A stretch of DNA of 64,000 nucleotides from Aspidapion aeneum (GCA_963576565.1 OY755046.1:50338786-50402785), one strand, 5' to 3'. Counted from the stretch's first letter, positions 48,201-59,149 are shown. The notes: generated by a model from the sequence alone, not told the origin. Made by a program: numbers and translations.

Positions 48201-50767
48201 GCTATAGTGCCAACCTTCCTACTAGCTTTTCTAGCCAGCATTGAAGATATGACAAGTATGAATGACATATTAAACGCCGTAATGAGCATGCAGCTGCCAT
48301 TTGCTACCATTCCCACCATTGCGTTTACTAGCAATCCGCGGATCATGGGAGAGTTTGTCAATGAACTGTAAGTGCATTTTCTGCCTAATTTTAGGACACT
48401 GAAATGTCTTCAAAGTTTTCTGTAATATAACCTTTAGTTCGACGGTTTACAACTAGGTGGCCCTATAAGATTATACAGGGTGAAAATAGCGTCAGTGTGT
48501 TCGTGACAATAGTACGAGAGGCAATGTTTTAGTGAGTAATAGAGAAAGCCAAAATAGAAAAAAATCATATATAATTAATTTTATAACACCATATAAATAT
48601 TCATGTTTTTTAGATAATCTTTTTATTTTTTCAGAGGCAACAAAATCATGTCAATCCTGCTCTCAGTCGTCGTAATACTCATCAACATTTACTTCGTGAT
48701 AAACGTAGTCAGCGAATTTAATCTACACTGGCTCCCTCTAACGATAATTTCGATAATAGGCGTCCTATACGTCCTGTTTTGCGTGTATTTGGTGCTGCAC
48801 ATGATGATCTCAATGGGCAATACAACGCTGTTACAGTATGGGTTCGTGCACAAATACATTGTCGGGCCTAGTGACGTCAATTCTGGCCTGATGGTCAATC
48901 CTGCGGGATATTCGAGGTAAGTGTCACAAATATTTTACTAATTTTAACTCAAGCACAACTGTTGTACATTCTTTCCTTGAATCCTTTGAATTTTAATTTT
49001 GTTGGAATGTTTATTTCAACCTGTTTCTAAAAACAAGTAAAAGGCCTAAAAAAACTTCGCTAACTTCGATTGGCTTGGTCGCTAATACAAAACTACAAAT
49101 TTGAATTTGTTTACAAGATGGCGGCGATTTTTCAAGTTTTTGAAAAATAATCAGTTCATCATCAATTCTCGATATTTTGAAATGCGAAAGATAGTTGCTG
49201 AAGTCGGCCCTAATTGGTTCATGAATGAATGAACGCGGACCCTTCTAATTTTTTCGTTTTTTACATAGAAAAAAACCGTAATGTTTGACTCAAATTGCGT
49301 AAAAATTATTTTATTATTTTCGCGGAAAAAAGCCTTTTTTAAGGATCCTTGGTTAGTTTTCTTTTGTTGGACTTTGATTAATTGTTTACGTTTTTGTTGG
49401 TTTTTAGTGATGTCGCCTAAAACTCAAAAAGCGATGATCTCTTTCGGGTATGGTACGAATTTAATTTACGTTTTTGTGCTTTATCGCATTCAAAAGCAGG
49501 TTCTGATGACAATAACATAATGCCCGACTTAACAGGGTGTCTTAGATAAAAGTAACCACATGGGGATTTCAAAAACGATTTCTAAAAACGGTAGAAAGCC
49601 TAGAAAATGTATATAATATTTGTCTACAAGATAGCAACAATAAGTGAATTTTTTGAAACAAAAATTTCTTTTAGTAACTTTTTTAATATATTCAAAACCG
49701 CTGTGGATATTTTTAATTCCGATACAGCATCTGATTGTGCTCGGAATAGCGCCACTTTTTTTTCTGTCTAATCAAAATTGTATGTCTTACCGTTTCCGCA
49801 ATCCCCTTGAAGCCTTATGTAGTAACTTTTATCTGCGACACGGTATAATATAATGATGGCTTATATAACAAAATAAACGGCTTTTATAACATAATTATGA
49901 CTTATATAACATACAAATAACTTAAAATGCCAATATCTTGTTTAAGATTTTATAACATGCGTTTTGTTTGTGTCATATTTTCCTTTGTGGCTTTGTTATT
50001 TGTTTTGCATGTCAATTGTTCCTTGTTTGTAGGCGTTTTTGTTTTCATTTCTGTTTGACATTTCGTTTTGTGGTGTTATTTATTGTTTGATTCGATTGGT
50101 AGGATTTTTCTTCTTGAGTCTTTGTTTTGGTTTTAAGGTGTAAACTTTTTCTTTTTCTTTGCATTTTAATCCTTGTTATGGTGTTGTTGTTTAATTCAGC
50201 TTAACCCGGGTTTTAACAGTCAATAGGCAAATAATCAGAAACTTATACTTAAAGAATATGTATAGAACATAAAGCTTTGGGTGTTCAAAATAAACTTAAG
50301 AATCCTGCAGACAGAAGTTCTCGAAAAAACTGAGAGACTAAAGGGTGCAAGGACCGACATGAATCCAACATTTTTATGAAAACTAATTAAAACAGACAAA
50401 AACCTGCTTGTGATAAAGGGACTGAGCTTATGAATAGCTGTAATTATTAACTAAAGCCATCTATGTCATTTAACAAAAACATTTATTTTGGGTGCCTACC
50501 GGTAGATGGAGACAGACAATTAACTAAAAATATTCATTTTGGGTGCCTGCCGCTAGATGGAGACAGACAAACTGATGATTTTACCTTAAACTTTAAAATT
50601 AAAAACAATTTAACTTTTAAATGGTTTTTATAAAATTAATATTCATTATTTTGCTCATATGCTTTTATTAATATCTTTTTAAATTCTGGCAAGTTTACTT
50701 TTCTTTTTACAGCATGCATTCTACTACTAACCATCACAGCAGGATACCATACTTGGTGGATTGCTAG
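36218..50767 (+). CDS. Mvl: NRAMP/SLC11 divalent metal transporter, Malvolio-type, copy 2 (11 coding exons)
   Basis: Second transporter, 3.6 kb downstream in the same orientation. Coding exons: 36218-36238, 38314-38484, 41289-41478, 42889-43048, 44538-44782, 44951-45159, 45342-45534, 46795-46873, 48194-48367, 48635-48916, 50713-50767. All introns are GT-AG with matching phases; 1779 nt, 592 aa. Seen: DPGN (88-91), GAVIMPHN (263-270), [14 protein letters not shown] (390-403). The start MDKNVEE is a seven-codon exon ending at GTAAGG. The cytosolic N-terminus is rich in S/T/P/D and unlike copy 1. The C-terminus runs on past KYIVGPSDV and ends RIPYLVDC in a separate last exon. Two core exons (46795-46873 and 48194-48367) equal one 253-nt exon of copy 1. 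The first and last exons are the least certain parts. Confidence 0.93.
36700..37800. repeat. 170-bp satellite in NRAMP copy 2 intron 1
   Basis: AAATATGAATTTTCAAAGTT recurs at about 36709, 37186, 37356, 37527 and 37697, i.e. every 170 bp in the right part. Each unit also has TTATGGGATTCCCTACCCTA, GGTTTTTTCGCATCTCTATG and TTTTGTTGATAAACTGTA. About 36790-37100 is foreign: a decayed hAT-type MITE (about 36820-37015, ending ...CACGCTGTTG) and a 10-bp minisatellite (GTCCTGTGGA units, about 37028-37070). Confidence 0.75.
38694..39320 (-). pseudogene. Decayed transposase-like fragment, copy A
   Basis: Shares most of its sequence with 43571-44140 (blocks ATTTCGAATGATTCTGGGAG, CACACCCAAATTTATCAAAATGG on this strand's complement). 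Its own frames are broken. It lies in intron 2 of NRAMP copy 2. See the better preserved copy for the coding argument. Confidence 0.4.
39758..39939 (+). pseudogene. THAP domain exon with a frameshift
   Basis: ATG at 39758 opens [20 protein letters not shown] and continues to KERK; then a shift of one base is needed to read [13 protein letters not shown] and YICEDHF. C-x4-C, W and C-x2-H-F are the THAP C2CH finger residues. A donor GTGAGT follows at 39940. The break near 39860 makes this copy non-functional unless it is a sequencing error. No downstream exon recognised. Confidence 0.65.
40080..40230 (+). repeat. Minisatellite GCAGGACTAGGCAGT
   Basis: About seven diverged units of GCAGGACTAGGCAGT-type sequence in intron 2 of NRAMP copy 2, inside the THAP-bearing element. 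Confidence 0.6.
41692..42251 (-). mobile_element. hAT deletion derivative retaining the dimerisation domain
   Basis: Ends TAGGGTATCCAAGTCCTGGG and, inversely, TAGGGTATGCAGTACCGGGA; perfect 8-bp duplication TTATATAG (41684-41691, 42252-42259). A minus-strand frame (42187-41831) encodes [20 protein letters not shown], then [15 protein letters not shown] and LNAHLWH, the hAT C-terminal dimerisation region. The catalytic part is deleted. Subterminal GGTCCCGGGACT repeats are typical transposase-binding repeats. It lies in intron 3 of NRAMP copy 2. Confidence 0.8.
43571..44140 (-). pseudogene. Transposase-like fragment, copy B
   Basis: A minus-strand frame 43825-43580 has [14 protein letters not shown] and ends [18 protein letters not shown]. 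The last part resembles the helix-turn-helix linker of Tc1/mariner/IS630-type transposases, but I am not sure. The same DNA occurs at 38694-39320. No terminal repeats identified. It lies in intron 4 of NRAMP copy 2. Confidence 0.4.
45535..46794. other. NRAMP copy 2 intron 7 with a possible LINE-tail fragment
   Basis: About 46180-46275 contains CCCTTTAGTCGCCTCTTACG and ACAGGCTTACGGATTACC, which I associate with the tails of some insect non-LTR elements. The rest shows nothing I can name. Confidence 0.35.
46874..48193. other. NRAMP copy 2 intron 8, no feature seen
   Basis: This phase-2 intron is specific to copy 2. It contains a run of 13 G at about 47191 and no supported ORF or repeat ends. 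Confidence 0.55.
48917..50712. other. NRAMP copy 2 intron 10
   Basis: No ORF supported. A direct duplication of about 52 bp (GGGTGCCT(A/G)CCG(G/C)TAGATGG) is at about 50471-50570. TTATATAACA-type short repeats occur around 49855-49915. Confidence 0.5.
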
Positions 50768-51417
50768 CTATGAGTATATTAGGAGTATAAGTATTTAAAC
50801 ACTATTTTTTTTAGTTAGAATTAATCTCTATATACTGTTTTTTCTCTTGATTAATATTAACCAATGAGTATATGTATGGGTCATAATATACTCATTGTAT
50901 TAACATAGATTTTGTTTTAATTGTTTGTGGAATTTAATTTTTAGACACTTTCTTAACTGTTTTTTTATCTACTTTTTAAGTACTTATTGTTTTTTTATTA
51001 CTAACCAGTTTTTTTATAATTTTATTTATTTCTAATTTTTTTTTCTTGATAGCTCAAACTTAGAACTAAGCATTGACAACAATGACTTCAGAAACTAAAC
51101 TAAAATAATAATACGAATTATTCAAAACAAATATTTAACAAATTTTTTAGTTCCTTTTAGTTCTTCTTAAAAAAAAATATTTTACCAAAAATTATTGTAT
51201 AAAATTTAAAGATATTCTTTAAAATAGATAAGTACATTATATAGCGAAATGTGATATTACTTTATCTTAAGTTTTTATTAACCTAAAAAACCAGCTATAA
51301 AGTCTACAATAATTAGTTATATTATTTTAAGGTGATTAACTGTATAAATAAAAAATATTTTATTTTATAAAAAAAGAAAATAATTTCATACCTTTTCTCT
51401 ACCTACAAAAGTTTGTT
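50768..51417. other. Downstream of NRAMP copy 2
   Basis: Should contain the 3' UTR of copy 2. I see no certain polyadenylation site and no iron-responsive CAGTGN hairpin. Confidence 0.4.
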
Positions 51418-53556
51418 AATATTTATTCCCTAGCATCTGGGACACATCCTACATATTCTCCGCCAAAATTATCCTTGAGCTTCACAGGCCTAAAATGTTC
51501 TGAAAATCAGTTTTTTGTGATTTTCTCGAAAACTAATATTTTTTTCAGAAAAAGTCAGGAGTGAAAAAATACGCAAAATCATTCGGTCTACACTATAAAA
51601 TTAAGAACAAACCATAACTAACATTTAAAAAAATATATATTGTTTTTTTTCCACTCTGTAGGTAACTTGTTTTAAAATTTTAATACTTTATGATATTAAG
51701 CTTGATCCCCACTTCTATCAAGCACCATTTACTAAAATTTAATTTTTATTTTTTTAAAGTTAAACAACTTTAAGTAAAGGTTAGGAAAGTAGTTAATACT
51801 AGCTGGACCACCATTGGGATTTTGAACATTTAATTTTTATACAATTTACTGTACGGCTCAAAAAAGCGTAATATTAAAAATATTTAACTTCTGGTTAGAA
51901 AAAGAGTTAAAATACGCGCACATTTTTATTTTATTTGAAATTCCAGCTTAACAGATATTTAAATAATTTGTATAAAATTTTAGAAAAAATAGTGTTTTAC
52001 TAAACTTAAATGTAACAAAGGGGTTTAGACAAAATAAATCGAACATAAGGGCAATGATCTCTATCATAAGAGTGGTTTATTAAGGGTTGAAAATTATAAA
52101 CAGAGGTACTTACATAACGTTTTAACAAATACTCGTATTAATATGATTTTTTTTTTATGTCAAGATTTTTTGCCAAAGCTGTCAAAAACCAGGCTATATG
52201 TACATAAATAAATTATTTTTTCTAGATCTTAGAAGTAGTAGTAGTAGTAGTAGTGTGGGGTAGGCTCTAGGCCTGGCGACTAGGCACATGAAGCGCCCTT
52301 TTCGCCAACCCTCGGGCATCCCCCCTACTGCGTCCTTCCCTCGCTAAGGAATCTGCCCGTCTTTTGTACAAAGGCCAGAATATCGGGCCACCTCAGATTC
52401 AGAAGGTCCTCCGTCTCAAAGGCCTCCTCTTCGAATACCTCTCTTCTTGCCTCCTTGTATGGTTCACATGATGAGAGAAAATGCGCCGAGGTCTCGTCCT
52501 CGGCCCAACATCGCTCGCACGTCGCGTCCTCCTTCACTCTCATCTTTGCCAGGTGTCCTTGTAGGACGCAGTGTCCGGTCAGGACTCCCACTATGGCTCC
52601 CACCTCTCTTCGTGTTCTACGGAGCAGCCAGTCCCTACGGGATTTGCTGTAGCCTGTCACATACTCCTTCGCCTGTCTGGCGTTTCCTGTGTTGGTCCAC
52701 TCCCTTTGTATCTCTTTCTGGGTCCACTCTGTTAGGGCCGACTTCATTTGCCCTCTTGTGAGCCCCAGGAACGGTTCTGGCCCGACGCATTTCTGCTGGG
52801 ATCCTCCCCTGGCGAGTCTGTCCGCTTTCTCGTTTCCGGGGACTCCCATAGATCTTAGAAACTAAAGCTTTTAGTATACATATACAATTCGGGGAGAAAT
52901 CATGATACAACGACTATTCAGTAAAACTTTATTTTTTTTAAACCCCTTTGTCCCATTAAAGTTTAGTGAAACACTATTTTTGCTATCAATAGCAGTTTGG
53001 CAGGAAGTTCAAATATAATAAAAGTGTGCACATTTGCGCATATTTTAAAGCTGTTTCTACCCAGAAGTTGAACTTTTTTTATGTACGCTTTTTTTTCTTA
53101 TACAGTGCTTAATTGTTTCAAAATATTTTTTTCCATGTGCCATTGGCCGTCCAGATATTATTGATCATTGGCCTAAGCGTTACTTAAAATTTGTTTAAGA
53201 AACAAAAACTAAATTCAAGCACATGGTGTTTTATACAAGTGGGGATCAAGCTTAATGTTACAAAGTATAAAAATTTTAAAACAAGTTAACTACAGAGTAG
53301 GAATTTTTTTTTTATTATTTTTTTAAATGTTAGGTTAGGTTTTTTTCTTAATTTTACATTATAGACCCATTGATTTTGCGAATTTTTTCTCTCTTACTTT
53401 TTTTTAAAGTTATTAGTTTTCGAGAAAATCGTAAAATACTGATTTTTAAGACCATTGGGGCCTTATATCTAGCAAAGCTCATTTTGGGTGATTTTAGCGG
53501 AGAATATGTGGGGATGTAGCTCAAATGCTAAGGAATAATTATACAAAAATCCAGCT
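51418..53556. repeat. Long inverted repeat, about 600-bp arms
   Basis: Left arm about 51418-52060 and right arm about 52910-53556 are inverse copies end to end: CCTAGCATCTGGGAC versus the inverse of GCTAAGGAAT, ATATTCTCCGC(C/T)AAAAT, TTTTCTCGAAAACTAAT, TAAGCTTGATCCCCACTT, and AATAGTGTTT(T/C)ACTAAAC near the centre. The centre is interrupted by a LINE (52235-52849). No ORF in the arms and no clear target duplication. Probably a large fold-back element; a transcript across it would form a long double strand. Confidence 0.75.
52235..52849 (-). pseudogene. LINE 3' end (RNase H and C-terminal zinc knuckle), 5'-truncated, 11-bp target duplication
   Basis: Minus-strand frame 52849-52325 encodes GVPGNEKADRLARGGSQQK (RNase H C-terminus), GPEPFLGLTRGQMKSAL, LLRRTRREVGAIVGVLTGHC and CERCWAEDETSAHFLSSC (C-x2-C-x8-H-x4-C knuckle), typical of R1/LOA/I-type LINEs. 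Its last 175 codons are open. Flanks AGATCTTAGAA (52224-52234, 52850-52860) are a perfect 11-bp duplication, and the 3' tail is a (TAG/CTA)n run. The insertion sits at the loop of a long inverted repeat. Confidence 0.85.
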
Positions 53557-53887
53557 TGCACCTATTTTTTTCCAAGTTTCAGGGTTTTTTCACCTAAAAT
53601 ACAACCTATAAAATACAATTGCAGCAAGTCAAGTGTTCACTTATAAAATAAAATAAGAATAACACAACATACAAAATAATTGAAAATTTCGGATATAAAG
53701 TAGACAAGATGTTCAAAATAAATCAAAAGCTTTAAATAATAATGTTGCAATTTTTGCCAAAGATTTCTGTTTCAAAATGGCGATTTTGAGACATTAGAAA
53801 TTTTCCAGACCTGTGGTGGCTTCATTGGTTATAGAACATTGGACCAAAGTAAAAAACGGCAAATCAAAAATAGCCGCCGTCCCGGCC

Positions 53888-55289
53888 CACGGTGGATAGA
53901 ATATACCGGTGTTCGGATCTTAAAAATATATGTTGAATTTTCACGTCACTGGTGGTCCAGCTGATTTTTCGAAACGAAAGTTAGATATGATATGAACAAC
54001 TAATATTTTTTGATTTTTTTTGAAAACTAAGGTAATTTTCGTACTATTTTTTAATATATTCTTATAAAATAATATTTTTCAGACATACCAGTCGTTATTT
54101 TTTTTAGCCCGCTTCATTTCTCTTTACACAAAAACTAAAATTCGAAGAAATGAATGTGTTCGTTTCACCTTCAAAAATTATCCGCTGACATACCTCTTTG
54201 TTTACTACCCAATAGTCCTCGGTTCACCTTTGATATTAAACGATCACATTCAGTTTGACTTGTAGTTTGAGTTTTGTGTAATAAAAAATAAACGGCTAAA
54301 AAAAAATAACGACAACACATCTAGAAAATTACATTTTATAAGGATGTACTAGAAAACAGTAGAAAAATGGCCTTAGTTTTCAAATACTCTGCCAATCTAT
54401 GGGCACCTAAGCTCACACTAGGTACTATAGTTATAGTGTGAGCTAATATAATCAAAAACTGAAATATATTTTATTCAACTCCAGATTCAATTACCTTTCG
54501 TTTGATACCACACAAGCCATGTTTTGACTTAAACTCAAATTTTTTTAATCTACCCCCCACCCTTTTGTAAAAAACTAAAATGTATTTTGTTTAACTCCAG
54601 ACTCAATTACCTTTCGTTTGATATCACACACGCCATATTTTCACTTAAACTCTAATTTTTGACATCTACCCCCACCCTTTTTTTAAAAATAAACTAAAAT
54701 TATTTTTTTTTAACTCCAGACTTAATTACCTTTCGTTTAATATCACACACGCCATATTTTCACATAAACTCTAATTTTTGGAATCTACCCCCACCCTTTT
54801 ATTTGGCTTGCGTTCGGTGGATTTTGTTCATTTTTAAATGGGACCATCACGGCCCAAGACTCAACTTAGGTACCAAATTTCATTAAAATCGGACAAGCGG
54901 TTTTTGAGTTATGCGGGTTGGTCGTTACAGACAGACATACAGACAGATTTCATTAAAATCGGACAAGCGGTTTTTGAGTTATGCGGGTTGGTCGTTACAG
55001 ACAGACAGACAGACAGCAAAACAAAAAAGTTTCAAAATCATCTGAAACGCAAAGATATATAAAAATTTTTGAAATCGGAGCAACTTTTTTTTTCTCGAAA
55101 AAATTAGGATCACCATAGCTCACACTACTTATAGTAGTAGTGTGAGCTAAAAATTCAAAAAATATTAGTTGTTCCGTTGTTCATAACATAACTAACTTTT
55201 GTTTACAAAAATCAGCTGGACCACCAGTGACGTGAACAATTCGACATATATATATAAGATCCGAACACCGGTCTATTCTATCCACCGTG
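53888..55289. mobile_element. Fold-back element A, CACGGTGGATAG ends, 9-bp target duplication, with nested repeat
   Basis: Perfect 9-bp duplication GTCCCGGCC (53879-53887, 55290-55298). The end sequence CACGGTGGATAGAAT...CCGGTGTTCGGATC is inverted at the right end; the inverted similarity includes TCAGCTG and AACTAATATTTTTTGA blocks over about 150 bp. Compared with element B it carries an extra segment of about 740 bp (54380-55140). Confidence 0.8.
54418..55140. repeat. Nested repeat inside fold-back element A
   Basis: Bounded by AGCTCACACTA and its inverse TAGTGTGAGCT. It holds three tandem copies of about 120 bp (TTTAACTCCAGA, AATTACCTTTCGTTTGATA, TCTACCCCCACCC; about 54466-54800) and two copies of about 77 bp (ATTTCATTAAAATCGGACAA ... 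CGTTACAGACAGACA; about 54877-55015). Absent from element B at the same point. Confidence 0.6.
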
Positions 55290-55570
55290 GTCCCGGCCTT
55301 TTTAACCATTGATATTTCGTTCTCTGGTTTAGAACTGTCAAGTGCTTGTCGACCGCTGTTTTTGCTTATTTGTTTTTTTGTCAGTTTTTTTAATTAAATT
55401 TGGGATGAAACGAAACTGTTAAAACCTGTTCAGTCATAATCCATTACTTTTTCCATTAGAATAGAGAAAGTCCGAGAATTTATTTCTTTTTCAACCAAAA
55501 TAACAAGAACTGACAGTCTCCGCCATTTTTTCAAGGCCGTCTTAAAATCAAAGTATAAGTAGGTTTGGTT

Positions 55571-56149
55571 CACGGTAGATAGAATAGACCGGTGTTCGGA
55601 TCTTATAAATATATGTCGAATTTTCACGTCACTGGTGGTCCAGCTGATTTTTATAAACAAAAGTTAGATATGATATGAACAACTAATATTTTTTGAAAAC
55701 TAAGGCAATTTTCCTACTATTTTTTAGTATATTCTTATAAAATAATATTTTTCAGACATACCAGTCGTTATTTTTTTAGCACGCTTCATTTCTCTTGAAA
55801 CAAAAATTAAAATTCGAAGAAAATAATGTGTTCGTTTCAGCTTCAAAAATCATCCGCTGACCTAAATCTTTGTTTACTACCCAATAGTCCTCGGTTCACC
55901 TTTGATATTAAACGATCACATCCAGTTTGACTTGTAGTTTAAGTTTTGTGTAATAAAAAATAAAGCGGCCTAAAAAAAATAACGTCAGTAAATCTAGAAA
56001 AATACATTTTATAAGGATGTACTAGAAAACAGTAGGAAAATTGACTTAGTTTTCAAAAAATTCAAAAAATATTAGTTGTTCCGTTGTTCATATCAGATCT
56101 AACTTTTGTTTACAAAAATCAGCTGGACCACCAGTGACGTGGAAAATTC

Positions 56150-56212
<63 letters not shown>

Positions 56213-56266
56213 ATATATATATATATATATATAAGGTCCGAACACCGGTCTATTCTATCCACCGTG
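55571..56266. mobile_element. Fold-back element B, CACGGTRGATAG ends, 9-bp target duplication
   Basis: Perfect 9-bp duplication GGTTTGGTT (55562-55570, 56267-56275). Same ends and interior as element A without the nested segment. A long (TA)n run (about 56151-56233) has expanded inside the right arm. No ORF. Confidence 0.85.
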
Positions 56267-56275
56267 GGTTTGGTT

Positions 56276-57940
56276 AGGTTGCATACCAGTGCCAAACTAT
56301 TTTTGCTAAGTTTTCAATGGTAATGTCAAACGCATGGCGTACCCGCTCATTCTATTTTGGTTGGTTGTGAAATCCAATCTCTAGCTATTCTAATTAAGGT
56401 CACTGAATAACGACCTTAGTTCTGATGTCTCTGGGTGGCTTGATTTTAAAAAAAACAAATCTTCTTTTTTGACTTAATCTTTTATTATCGAGTACGAATT
56501 TTTATTATTTCTTTAATAAATCTAATAATATTAAAATGAATACACACGACATAATTTTTGTTGTGGTTACATAACATCTTTTTATCCCTGTATTTTCCAC
56601 AATAATCTTATTTCTTTTTTGACAGAATCTTTTTGCATAAACGAAAATTCAAAATTATACAAAATCGCTAATTTAGCTAGAAAATTGTTTTATTTTTTTT
56701 TTGGAAATTAAATATAAAAAAAAAAAACAATTGTGCACATTTTAGAGCGATTTTGTGTACATTTTTTACTTGTGTAAAAAATTTGTCAAGCGGTTATTTT
56801 AAGCAATTTAGATTTTTTCAAAATAGACTTTTGTTGTATTTTTTTTGCAAAAAAATGGTACTATTACTGAACAATTACTGTGTTGTGGAGAATTCTTATT
56901 TTTAAAAGTTATTTTAATTTTGTACCTAACATGTTTAATAATATTAAAGTCGTACTAAATAATACATATATATAATAAATTTTCTAACATGCTTAAAATG
57001 ACCCCAAGACAAAAATACCCTGTCCTTAATATTATTTAGTATTTACTACATTTAATTGAAGAATCAAAATGTTTATATATAAAACATAAAGACAATGTGT
57101 AAAAACACATTTCATATTGACAAAAATTAATATCCAATAAAGTTATATTTTAAATTTAAATAATAATAATAAAGATTTATCACATACAGTGTGTTTTATT
57201 TGAAACGTACCATCCAAGATTTGTCGAGAACTGCTTAAAATTAGTTTTTAAGAAGAAATAAACACATAGGTAAAGGATATGTCAAATAAAGTAAAAGGGT
57301 ATTAATTAGAGATGATATAAAAGGTATAAATTAGAAAAGAAAAATAAAAATTGAAATTTTAGAAGGATAGAATAAAACGTGTTTTTTACTTGCCACTTTG
57401 CTGCAAACTGAAACAAAAATGCATTTTACGTTTAATAATACCGTAGAACGTGGTGACTATGCCTCGCAGGTTACTTTGCGACAGACCGTTTTTTCGCTTT
57501 TTAATCGGTTACAATTTGAACGTGCATCAAGAAAAATAAGGACACGGTTCCGTCTAGACCTCGGTCAACGTTGGACATGTCTACAAACAGCTGTGCGGGC
57601 CAAGAAATTTGAATATTTTACGTTTTCCGTATACTTTATCTTACCCCACAAAACTATTTTATGTAGCCAACATATAAGTTGTGTGTAGTGTTCACTATAG
57701 TTTTGCCTATTTATTGAAGAACTTTTATTTTAATAAGTCCAGTCACAAAGCTCATGAAGTGATAATTATTGTTCGGCCAGAATATAATGAGGCGCAAAAG
57801 AGATGGGTTTAATAAGCGCTATCTTTCTCGGTCCAGTGGCGTGCTATAATTTTTTAATTCATCATTATTAGGTATTTATTTTATATTTTACTTACTAAGC
57901 CTTAAAATAAAATATTTTTTCAAAACTTTTATACTTATAG
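56276..57940. other. Intergenic stretch, no gene supported
   Basis: AT-rich. An open frame at 57398-57688 has no recognisable motif. CCGTAGAACGTGGTGA near 57440 recurs inversely near 58720 (TCACCACGTTCTACAG), bracketing the LINE fragment, so both may belong to a repeat into which the LINE inserted. Confidence 0.4.
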
Positions 57941-57941
57941 T

Positions 57942-58620
57942 AGAAAAAGAATTAAATGACGACCTCCAAAAGCTAATTCAGTCATCTGAAGCGCACAACT
58001 TAATTATTAACCCTAAATAATTTAATGTCTTAATATTTGGAAAAAAACCAGTGAATCAATTAAATATTAAAATTAACGACTAAATAATTGATACTGTAAA
58101 TACAGCAAAAAACTTGGGTTTACTCTTTAACGAAAAATTGAGATTTAAACCACATGTCAATAAGTGCATTCAACGAGCCTATTACAACCTTAAAATGCTT
58201 TACCCAAGCCGGCACATTTTACCAAAAAATCTTAAAATTAAATTAACTGACACCCTCGTCTTAAGTCACTTTAACAATGCTAGTGCTGTCTACGACCCCT
58301 GTCACGACGCTGTGGATACACAACGAATCCAAAAAGTCCAGCGGTCCTGCCTTAGATATATTTATGGTTTATATGACAGTGTGACACATAAACTAAAAGA
58401 AGCCAAATGGTTATCAATGAAACAAAGAAGAATATTGCACTCACTTTGTCTGTTTCATAAAATTATCCAGAATAAACAACCTCCTTATCTTTACAATAAA
58501 ATCAAATTTAGGTCTGACAAATACTCCCTTGGATCAAGACTCCAAAATCACATAATAATGCCTGCTCATCGTACCACTTTTTTTGAAAAGAAATTGGGTT
58601 GACTTTGTGACAGATTTTTA
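57942..58620 (+). pseudogene. LINE fragment, post-RT region, broken
   Basis: The open frame 58114-58602 reads LGLLFNEKLRFKPHVNK, HFNNASAVYDPCHDAV, IQKVQRSCLRYIYGL and QRRILHSLCLFHKII, the thumb and C-terminal pattern of jockey/CR1 LINEs. Upstream (57942-58100) the same protein continues (LNDDLQKLIQSSEAHNLIIN) but with two in-frame stops. 5'-truncated, dead. Confidence 0.7.
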
Positions 58621-59149
58621 TATTTTAGTAGCCGAAGGATGTTAGTTTGTAACCGAACATCAAAAAAACATAATTGTTTTGTATAAATCCTAAATACTCA
58701 ACAAAAGTGGCACAAACTCACCACGTTCTACAGTATTTCAAGTTTTCTTGTTTTTCGAGTCCCTCTGTATAATATTTTCAAATTTAAGTATGGCAAGCAT
58801 TGACTTCTATACAGGGCCTTATACAACTCAATGATGGCAAGAGACTATTCAAAACAAGCAAACAGTTTTTAAAAAGGGGGGAAAGGTTATGGGACCTGTT
58901 TTTTTTTTAATTTTTAGGCGTTTTTACAAATCCACTGGGTGATACGTTTTAAATACGTCACGCTGCGATGTATAATAGAAAAGTACAAATAGATAATATA
59001 TAACTTACACCCTGTACATAGAAATTGCAAAAAAGAAAAAATATATCACAAAAATAGTTTTTTTTGAACAATCGAAAAAAAATCTTAATAATTTTTAGGA
59101 TCTATTTTTTAACCCCCGACACGAATTTAAAAAAAAAGGTGGTATAATA

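Noticed and set aside
57398..57688. 96-codon plus-strand frame
   Set aside because: No domain, no conservation signal visible, lies in repeat-bracketed DNA.
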